DNA from: Jacaranda mimosifolia
Lineage: Eukaryota > Streptophyta > Magnoliopsida > Lamiales > Bignoniaceae
Length of the DNA: 64,000 nucleotides
Reading direction: 5' to 3'
NCBI GenBank assembly: GCA_018894105.1
Contig: CM032133.1
Location: forward strand, 12,662,501-12,726,500
Shown here: positions 53,693 through 63,200 of the stretch, in pieces
Layout: each line of letters opens with the position of its first letter
How positions within the stretch are numbered: the first letter of the stretch is position 1
Notes under the pieces: model-generated
Told to the model about the DNA's origin: nothing
Seen by the model: the letters and a program-made list of their open reading frames with translations, nothing else
The model's database searches: none
Made by a program: the position numbers and the translations under genes

Positions 53693-54725
53693 AGGTTTGG
53701 AAACCTAAGCTATGCCGGGACAGTGTCTTCAGAATATTGGATTTCTAGATTAGTGGAGATTATGTTTGACTTGAGAATTTTTTCAGGATGTGAATTTTGG
53801 GATAATGCATGATACTGGAAAGTGAAGGACTGGTACTGGGATGGCCAACCAGTATAGAGTCTATTACTTTAAGGTATCACGCGTGTGACTTTACTATTGT
53901 TTGGTGGGATAATATCTTTGAAATCACATTGTTGACCAAGCATTTTGGGATAATAGAACGTGGACACTAAAAGATTATTTGGAATAATAAGTGTTTGGTC
54001 TTATATGGGATCGAGAATCAGATAATGAGCTTATTTCGGAACTAGTATTTCAATAATAGGACTCATCTGTACAACTACATGGTGGTACTGAGAGGGAAAT
54101 AAGGAATTATTTTCGTAAGGAGATCATGTAAGATGATCAATGAATGACGTGTATATATATGATTGTGACTCAAATATTTAAGGTAATCAGTTTATTAATG
54201 ATGGAATAGCACGCTGGGTTGATTATAAGTTGACAAAGGATAAGCGAGGAAGATTGCTTGTGAGAAATAAGGCCCTTAGAAATCGTGCTGTAAATTCGAG
54301 GAAGAAAGGAATAACGTTTTTCTGAAAAGTTTTAGGCTTTGACATTATAGGACATGTAGAGTACTTAAAGTATGTAGTTATATGTATTTACATGAAGACA
54401 TATATGTTTTATTTATAACCATGTGAAGAGTAAGACGAAATGTGTTGCCTTGAAGATAATACTGGAATTGGTTAACTTGCCCATCCTTAGTCAAGCAAGT
54501 AATGAGTTTAGCCGGTATGTTATATGAACTTACGTATGAATTAATGTGATTTTACTTGCTAGTGTTATTCGACATAGACATATTCCTATTTTGTAATATA
54601 TTTGTGCTCAACATACCCTTGTACGCTATGATAAGAGCCATTAGAAGTTTGAATGATAATGGAGTCTCCTATTGCATACTACAAATTGTGCATAATCAAT
54701 AGGACTAAAAGATCTTATACACTAA
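53693..54725 (+). other. Retrotransposon 5' leader, no gene seen
   Basis: About 1 kb between primer site and gag start without a convincing open frame. It would hold the untranslated leader with packaging signals in an active relative. Nothing specific could be identified. Confidence 0.5.
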
Positions 54726-55886
54726 ATGATGTCACGGGAGCAACCTTACCCATTTCCTTTAGCGTGGACTGTTCGAGGTCGTAGAGGGTGACCTACTGTT
54801 AATCAAAATGAAGCACAAGAGGGTCAAATGGGAAATGCTTCTAACCAAAGACACCCTGCACCAGAGGGTAGAACAATGCCGACCCCACCATTAAACCAAG
54901 GAATTGGAGGACAAGCTGTAGAACAAATGTTTACCATTTGCCAACAGTTTATGCAATATTATTTGTAGCAAAGTCAAGTTGGCGGTTTTCGACATAGTGA
55001 AGAATCAACTGTGGATCAAATGCTTGAATGATTCCTTCAACACAATCCCCCAAGGTTTATTGGCGAACCGGATGATTGAAAGGCAGAAGCATGGGTGGAA
55101 GAGATTGAGAAAAAATTTCAAGCATTAGATTATCTGGAAGAACAGAAGGTTAGACATGCCACCTTTCTTTTGGGAGAAGATGCTTATCATTGGTAGAGGA
55201 TATTGGACCAACAATGGAACCAAGAAAGAGCTCTGCGTACCTGGGAGAATTTTAAAGGCGAATTTATGAATAAATATGTACCTGAAGTTGTAAAGGATGC
55301 TCGGGAGCAAGAGTTTATGGAGCTTACTCAAGGATCTATGTCAGTGTGCCAGTATGAGGCCAAATTCAATCGTTTAATCCGGTACGCACCTCATATATTG
55401 GGTGATGAGAAACGCAGAACAAGAAAATTTGTTGAAGGGTTAAAGCTTGAGTTGCGGAGAGCAATTCTAGGTTGTGAATTTTCTAGTTATAGCAGGACTG
55501 TGAATAAAGCCATGCAGGTAGAATCAGAAATTCAGCAGATATATAAAATCGAAGAGGAGATTAAAAAGGGAATGACTTCTGGGTCTAAAGCTCAAAGTGG
55601 AGAGAGAAGTGACTCTGGGAGAAAACATCAGAGCTTTCAAGGTCAGACATCGGTTAGCCACCTCTCTCTTACTAGAAATAATACTCATCCGACCCAACTA
55701 ACTCCAAGAGAAGCTTGTAAGTTTTGTGGTGACACTCGTCATAATGAATCTACATGTTGGAAAAAGCATGGGAAATGTATGCGATGTGGCAGTAACCAAC
55801 ATCTCGTTAAGGATTGTCCTAGGGGCAGGAAATCCACCTCTAATGATCAAGGAAACAAAGGAAAACGACTTCTGAAATCTAGCTGA
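54726..55886 (+). pseudogene. Ty3/Gypsy gag polyprotein, interrupted by stops
   Basis: One frame runs from tandem ATGs (54726, 54729) to TGA at 55884. It contains about five internal stops, all before residue 160; the last 227 codons (from 55203) are open. The capsid-like region shows the Ty3/Gypsy gag pattern: AEAWVEEIEK, a YHW stretch cut by TAG, W-x2-F-x3-F-x3-Y-x-P, EF-x-L-x-QGSMSV-x2-YEAKF, LIRYAPH, then FVEGL. Two CX2CX4HX4C zinc knuckles follow, CKFCGDTRHNESTC and CMRCGSNQHLVKDC, and a basic tail. Several stops fit C-to-T change at methylated sites (CGA to TGA), others a TGG-to-TAG change. The long-LTR, chromovirus-like (Tekay/Del) character of the gag is inferred from memory of family motifs. 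Confidence 0.85.
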
Positions 55887-56634
55887 AGACAGAGGGGCCT
55901 AATTCGTGCTAATGCCCCTACTAAGAAGAGTGCACCCAACTTACAGGACATCAACTAAGGTATGGTTACATTCACAATATTTAAAGAAAACAATGCGACT
56001 CGTTTTCTTACATCTTTCTATCTCACCATGAAGCTAAACTAGACCTTGAACCCAAGCCTCAATCAAACCCTTATAGACATGGAAATTAATAATCGACATT
56101 GTGAAGAAGTTTTAATGTCACCTCGAAGAAGTGTACCTATGTTAATACTTCTATACACTATTAGGATGGAATGAAGGACCTTAAGTATTGAAATGACACG
56201 TGATGATGTGCATAAAGCTTACTCAATTACCAATAGCATGAAGTACTTAGAGATGTCATAGGATCACCAAGGAGGCTTAAAATTCTTTTTCGGGGTAGCT
56301 TAATCACTTTCTGAAAGTGTAATCATGGAGTTTAAAGGAAATAGTAAGTGATGATGGGTAATGGATCCATGAATCATGGGATTATTGGTCAATTCTAAAG
56401 ATATAATGTGGCAACACGTGCCTTGGTAAAATGAATTAGTTGGAGAGAATAAAAAAAAGGAGATTCCTAATATCTTAGCATGATAAATATCACCCAGGAA
56501 TTGAGGAGGTATATCCTAATAATAGGAGAAATTCCTATATGATTGGGACAACAAGGAAACAAGAGTATTATATGTGCTGATATTGATCAAAGTTCAGCCA
56601 ATTGAAGATGAGAATCTGGGGACCAGATTCTGTT
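55887..56634 (+). other. Post-gag region without pol
   Basis: About 750 bp between gag and polypurine tract. No protease, reverse transcriptase, RNase H, integrase or chromodomain motif could be read. It looks like what remains after loss of pol, or a region never containing it. Confidence 0.6.
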
Positions 56635-56647
56635 AAGGGGGGAGGAG
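56635..56647 (+). other. Polypurine tract
   Basis: AAGGGGGGAGGAG lies directly before the 3' LTR start TGTAACAACCC. It is preceded by GGGGACCAGATTCTG, shared with the minus-strand element. Confidence 0.9.
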
Positions 56648-58260
56648 TGTAACAACCCTAAAATTCAAAATTTCAAAAATGAGGATTTAGAAATTAAGAT
56701 ATTAATTGATCGAATTTTAGGGCTCGGATAAAATAAATAAAATAACTTAATTGTAAGAATTTTGAAAGTTTTAGGGTCAACTTGCAATTTGCAAAAATTG
56801 GGTTGAACCAAACTTTGAAACTTTTGGGGATTTAATGGAGTAATTTTGGGTCAAAGAGGTCAATGTGAGGCACTTATTAAGTTGGGAGACTGAATTGAAG
56901 AAGAAAGAACTTTTGAGGACTTAAGTGAAGGCTGGAATAAAGTTTTGGGAGTGAAAACATAATTTTCGGAAGATTGGTCTTTAAATAACAAGATAGCCCA
57001 TTTTCTTCTTCATTTTTCACCTTGCACCATCATCTTCTTTCTCTAGCCATTTTCTCCGGCGAACGGAAAAACCCCACATATTATATACCATTTTGCTCCT
57101 CTCAGCTCGAGGAACACAAATATACCACTTTCACCCAAAACTGACCAACGAATTGGCCAAAATTTTAGCTTGAAGTTACTGCCGCGGTGGTGGTGATGGG
57201 TTTCTATGTTCCGGCGATTGAAGCTTGAGTTTAACTATGGGTTTTGTTGGGCTCGACTCAAGGATCACAATAGTACCTTGAACGTCCAAAAGGGACCATC
57301 GACGGTGAAGTAATTGGAAAAAAACCGAGCGGTGGTGTTGGTGGCGGGATTTCGATTTTCCAGCCAATTGAACGCCAAATGACGTCGGAATCAAAAATTG
57401 TTTGAGGGGTTAGATTCGTGGAGTTGAGGAGTATCTCATGGTGGTGGTGGTTTAGTTTTCCGGCGATGGCCGCGGTGACAGGGCAGAATCTTCGCCTCAT
57501 TGCGGTGGTCGCATGCACACGATCTGATCGTGAAGATTCCCCTTCGTTAGCGAGATATTGGGTAAAAACGAGAAACTCATGTTGAAGTGTATGCATGTGC
57601 ATGTATATTCCTCCCAACCTTATGATGTATTGTATAAACGAAGAATATGCACGATTTGAGCTGGAAATTAGGACATGCATATAATTATATAAGTTAAGGG
57701 ACCGGGATCTTATTATATATATGGTAACTTTGGAATAATTGAGTTAGTCAAGCGATTAAATCCTAATTCTATGGATTTGGAACCTAAGTGGTGATAATTG
57801 GGTTGATTGAGGTAATACAAAAATAAGATTTGGATCATGCATGTATCGTTCTAAGTTTAATGAACTCGAATTTGTATTATCATGTGATAGATTTGAGATA
57901 GATTGAGATTTTAAGGGATATCGGACCATTGTTGTCGATTTAATATGTTGTGACTAGATCAACTGGATGATTTAGGATCCAATTATATTCCATTAACAAG
58001 ATCGGTGTTATTAGCATGTTTTATCAAGGCTATTGGCTTAGTCAACTAAGTATTGATTTTAGGCCGTTGTTTGTGTAATTACGATTGCATTGTCGAATGA
58101 GGATTTTGATTTTGAAATATTATTTTGGTTCGGTGACGACGATTTGGGACACGCGGATCATTAGGCTGCTGACGGTGATCGTAGTTTTCTGAGACTACAA
58201 AGGTGAGGATCTCCCACTTTGGGTTATTGCTTTGGTTACAGCTATTCGTTAATTGTTGAA

Positions 58261-58540
58261 CCCCTGTGAGGATCTAACCTCTTAGGTATTTTCTTATAGG
58301 CCTGTGAGGATCCGCCAATTTGGCAACCTTTGAACCTGTCGTTAACTTGATAAACCCCTGTGAGGGTTATTATTATTGCTTTGATTATCGTACTCTGTTG
58401 ATTGTTGTTACCCCTGTGAGGGTTCTACCGATTGGTCCTTGATTTGTTGAGCCTAATTTATAGTCTTCGTTGAACCCATTAGGTTCTGCTGATTTGATAC
58501 CTATTGTGATTTGTTATTGATTCTCGAACCCTGTGAGGTT
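58261..58540 (+). promoter_or_regulatory. Cluster of CCCCTGTGAGGGT motifs
   Basis: Six copies of a near-palindromic motif (best form ACCCCTGTGAGGGTT) at 58261, 58301, 58354, 58411, 58472 and 58526, spaced 40-61 bp. The solo LTR at 12321 has the complement as four copies at 13727, 13781, 13842 and 13897. A protein-binding or structural role in the LTR is possible but only inferred from conservation and spacing. Confidence 0.5.
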
Positions 58541-59096
58541 ATCTGGATTTGAAATTGATTGATATTTGATCCTTTTTATTGAAAATGACTGTCCATATTG
58601 GCTTATGTGAAACTTTGTGAAAATTGATTTCTTTTTCTGGAAACTGAACTGTACGGCTGAATGGCCTGTGTTTTTCTTCAAAATCATTCTGAACGCACTG
58701 ATTTACTGTTCTGGCGCCATAAACTTTCACAGTATTATTGTATCATTCCTGTTGAATTAGTGTTTTGAGTGTCAAATATCGTATTGATTTCCTTGATTTA
58801 TCAGAATATCGTGGATTTGTCGTGTTGGCATAATTGTTTAGTTATTCTGCCATGTTGGCAATTGATCGTTCAAAATATTGATTGAAAATGATACAGGAGA
58901 ATTGTTGGGCCGAGTGCCAATCCCAGCGGAATGCATGGATTACTATACCAGATTTATACCGTTGAATTGGTGATAAAAATAGTGCTATTGGCTGATTTGG
59001 TTTGCGATCTTAACTTTGGGGCAGTCAGGGGTTGACTGTAGCCTAAGGCTTGATCGGCGAGGATCGACTTTACCGATTCGTACTGCAGCAGTTTGG

Positions 59097-59450
59097 CAAG
59101 TTGGCTACTCGTCGAGGCAATATAAGGGGGCAGGCCGTTTTACGGTCGAATCAAGGAGATATAAGGGGGCAGGTTATTTTACGATCGTACAGTTTATACA
59201 GAATCAAGGAGATATAAGGGGCAGGTCGTTTTACGGTCGTATAGTTTATACAGAATTATGGAGATATAAGGGGGCAGGCCATTTTACGGTCGTACAGTTT
59301 ATACAGAATCAAGGAGATATAAGGTGGCAGGCCGTTATACGATCGTACCATTTATACAGAATCAAGGAGATATAAGGGGGCAGGCCGTTATACGGTCGTA
59401 TCGTTTATACACAACCGGGAATAATAAAAGGGAAGGTCGTTACACGGTCG
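59097..59450 (+). repeat. 53-bp minisatellite in the 3' LTR
   Basis: About six to seven tandem units, clearest starts at 59201, 59253, 59306, 59359 and 59412 (spacing 52-53 bp). Each unit contains GATATAAGGGGGCAGG, then CCGTTTTACGGTCGTAC, then a TTTATACA tail. The region is far less AT-rich than surrounding DNA and stays open in one frame only because of the repeats. Confidence 0.92.
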
Positions 59451-60260
59451 TATATGTAAAATATACTTATACCATTCGTTTTATAAAATGTTATTGTCTA
59501 CTCTATTTTATAAAACTAATCAAAATTTGGGTTTTGAAATCTTCTATGGAACGTATTAAATATGAAATGAATCTTTGTTGGTATGAGATGGCATTGAGTC
59601 AGCTCACAAAAGTGTTATATAAGAAATACTAGTTTCTGGTTTTAGTTCGTAGACTCCGCAAACTCCGTCAAAAATCTCCGACACCCATATATCATAACTT
59701 GTATTTTAGTTATCTGGATTCAGAATGAATATTCTTCTTATAATTGTATATTGGACTCCCTTTCATTCAGATTCCTCTTATAATATATGTACATGCTTGC
59801 CTCACTGAGTCATTCGGACTCACCCTCTTTATGTTGTTCTTTTGTTCTTTGGCCAGATTGAAGAGTAGAAGGCATCCTGAGTTTGGGTTACCTTTTGGCA
59901 TAGTGCAAATATTATTATCATGACATCTACGACGGTGAGAAGGTGTAATGTAACAGGGGTATAGGTTTCACGGTGGGGTCTTTTCTACTGCAAAGTGTGA
60001 CAGGTTAGAGTTCTTTATGAATGATGTGTATATGTAAGTTAAATAATGGGCCCTTGTGAAATTGTGACTTGTTGTGAGAACTTGGGTTTCGCTTGTCATT
60101 TTCAGCATGATTACCTTGTGTTTTAAGTTATGAAATTTCTTAAGCTGAGAAATTTTGGAAGGTGTAATTGGTTTTAGATAAGAAAAAAAAAAAAGAAGAG
60201 AAAATTCGACTGGAGTAGCACCTCAGTTCGTAGCAGGTACCTCTCGGGCGGGACATTACA

Positions 60261-63200
60261 AATTAGTTTAGGCTTTATTACGTTGGTAAAATAGTAATAT
60301 TATGAATGAGAGTATAACAATGAAGTTACATTTTCGTAATTAACAAAAAAATTAATTTGAATATCTCTTTGTTGCTACTCTGTTGCTATTCCATTGCTAG
60401 CCAAAAGGAGAACAATGGAATAGCAAGGGACTAACAACTGAAGTTATTATAAAATAAGAATTTATTCATTTTAGCTATAATAAATTTAAATCCAAGCAAG
60501 AAATTCTTCTTAAAATTACATAAGTAATTAATTTGGGGAAATTTAGTTTTACTTAATTCTATATTAACAAAAAATTAATGATTAAGTTTTACAAAATAGT
60601 TCTAAATAACAAATAGTGGAACATAAAACATATGTGAAGTTAATAAGTACTCATGATTCAATGTAGTTAATTTAAAAAATATATGCATCACATCTAACTT
60701 TTTTTTAAATAAAAAATTGATACTAAATCGCTCTAATTTATTTCATCTTAAATAATTTTTTAACTAAAATTTTTCCATTTCCTTTACAAATTTATCCTTT
60801 AGTTTGAAAAACTATTCATTACCTTCTTCAATTTCAAATTGTAATTATTTTTTTTAAAATTTTTTTATAGAATATAGAGTTATGCTTGTTGGAAAAAATA
60901 ATACTTTTTAGGTAGAAATGATGATCAATTTTTGGACTTTGCCAGATTTAATACTTGTTTTTTCTTTTTTAATGTTTTTTTGGCCCTTTCATACAATTAT
61001 TTTTTACTTTCTTAAATTAACCAAATATTATTATTAAGAAACATGAAACGACAACGAGTTATGTTTCACTAACAAAATGGTTTACTTAAATAACTTTCTG
61101 TTACAACTCGGTTGGTAGCCATAATAGTAACAACAGAATAGGAAGAAAAAAGTCTTAACATATCGTTATTAGTTAATTTCAATGGCAATAAATCAAAGTC
61201 CAATTAATTATATTCTTAAATAAATTGCTTAAGCAATAAGTATTGTGAAACTTAGCTCTATTTAATAATTTTTTGCTAAATTAATTGTGATTAATATTTC
61301 ACTAAATAATTGTAATTGAAAAATATAGATAAAAATATAATATGGAGGTAACTAGTCATGTTAGATTATCGTTAATTTGGAAAACTCATATGAATTACTT
61401 TTAATTTACTTACAAAGAATTCATACCTTATTACTGGAATCCAACCTGTCCTATATAATTTTTAAACTTATTTTTTCTAAGTGAAAATTACAATTTTTTT
61501 CCTCTAAATAGAAAAACCACTAATTCATTTAATTGTTTTCAAATTGTAACGAATTATGCCAGATTTGTATAGTATGTGCAGGAATTTGTTTAATCACAAT
61601 GACATTTAAGGATGAAAAGTTGATTGACTAATGATACAATCGATTTATTTTTTTATACTGTGGAATTCTCAATGACATCTATACTAGATTTGATTGTTCT
61701 TTCTTCTTCTCTCACTTCTATAATTAGTTTAGGCTTTGTTACATTGATAAAATAGTAATATTACGAAAGGGAGTATAACAATGAAGTTACATTTTCGTAA
61801 TTAACAAAATAATTAACTTGAATCTCTCTTTGTTGCCACTTTGTCGGTATTCCATTGCTAGCGAAAACGAGAACAATGGAATAGCAAGGGACTAACAACT
61901 GAAATTATTATAATATAAGAATTTATTTGTTTTAGCTGTAATAAATTAAAATCCAAGCAAGAAATTCTTCATAAAATTACTTAAGTAATTAGTTTGGGGA
62001 ATTTTAGCTTTACTTAATTCTTTATTAACAAATAATTAATGATTAATTTCTACAAAATAGTTCTAAATAACAAATAGTGGAACAAAAAACATACGTGAAG
62101 TTAATAAGTCCTCATGATTCAACTGTAGTTAATTTAAAAAATATATGCATCACATCTAACTTTTTTTTGAATAAAAAATTGAGACCAAATCGCTCTAATT
62201 TTTTTCAAAACTTAAATAATTTTTTAACTAAAATTTTATATTTCTTTTACAAATTTATCCTTTAGTTTGAAAAACTATTTACTACTTTCTTCATTTTCAA
62301 ATTGTAATTATATTGTTAATTTTTTTTTTTATAGAATATAGAGTTATACTTGTCGGAAAAAATAATACTTTTTAGGTAGAAATGATGATCAATTTTTGGA
62401 CTTTGCTAGATTTAATACTTGTTTTTTTTTTTTTTTATGTTTTTTTGGCACTTTCATACAATTATTTTTTACTTTCTTAAATTAACCAAATATTATTATT
62501 AAACATGAAACGACAATGAGTTATGTTTCACTAACAAAATGGTTTACTTAAATAACTTTCTGTTACAACTCTGTTGGTAGCCATAATAGTAACAACAGAA
62601 TAGGAAGAAAAAAGTCTTAACATGTCGTTATTGGTTAATTTCAATGGCAATAAATCAAAGTCCAATTAATTATATTCTTAAATAAATTGCTTAAGCAATA
62701 AGTATTGTGAAAATTAGTTTTATTTAATAATTTTTTGCTAAATTAATTGTGATTATTATTTCACTAAATAATTGTAATTGAAAAATATAGATAAAAATAT
62801 AATATGGAGGTAACTAGTCATGTTAGATCATTGTTAATTTGGAAACCTCATATGAATTACTTTTAATTTTCTTGCAAAGAATTCATACCTGATTACTGAA
62901 ATCCAACTTATCGTATATAATTTTTAAACTTATTTTTTCTAAGAGAAAATTACAATTTTTTTCCTTTGAATAGAAAAACAACTAATTCATTTAATTGTTT
63001 TCAAATTGTATCTAATTATGTCGGATTGGTATAGTATGTGCAGGAATTAGTTTAATCATAATGACATTTAAGGATGAAAAGTTGATTGACTAATGATACA
63101 ATCGATTTATTTTTTTATACTGTGGAATTCTCAATGACATCTATACTAGATTTGATTGTTCTTTCTTCTTCTCTCACTTCTATAATTAGTTTAGGCTTTG

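Larger units (their letters stand above)
52904..60260 (+). mobile_element. Gag-only LTR retrotransposon with truncated 5' LTR
   Basis: Plus-strand element: partial 5' LTR (52904-53674), primer site, about 1-kb leader, decayed gag, polypurine tract, full 3' LTR (56648-60260). The internal region is only about 3 kb and has no protease, reverse transcriptase or integrase, so mobilisation would have needed enzymes from a relative, as in gag-only or LARD-like plant elements. By hand count the 0.77 kb common to both LTRs differs at about 40 sites (about 5%), a moderately old insertion. Left target site and 5' LTR start are lost. Confidence 0.87.
56648..60260 (+). repeat. 3' LTR, complete (3.6 kb)
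   Basis: Starts TGTAACAACCC after the polypurine tract and ends GGGACATTACA. Order: CT-rich then GC-rich segment (about 57000-57540), a TATA-like TTATATAAG (57685-57693), six spaced CCCTGTGAGG-type motifs (58261-58540), a block shared with the solo LTR at 13.55-13.74 kb, a 53-bp minisatellite (59097-59450) and the GAGTC/GACTC stem (59807-59821). The length is large even for plant Gypsy LTRs. Open frames at 57258-57680 (minus) and 59016-59632 (plus) lie in LTR and repeat DNA and are not genes. Confidence 0.9.

Noticed and set aside
57258..57680. 140-codon minus-strand open frame
   Set aside because: Antisense to the LTR of a plus-strand retrotransposon, no domain.
59097..59450. Possible CRISPR array
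   Set aside because: Units are tandem with no unique spacers, and the genome is a plant nucleus.
59016..59632. Open frames of 119 and 102 codons with repeated GDIRGQAVIRSY-like units
   Set aside because: The repeats are the direct translation of the 53-bp minisatellite inside the LTR.
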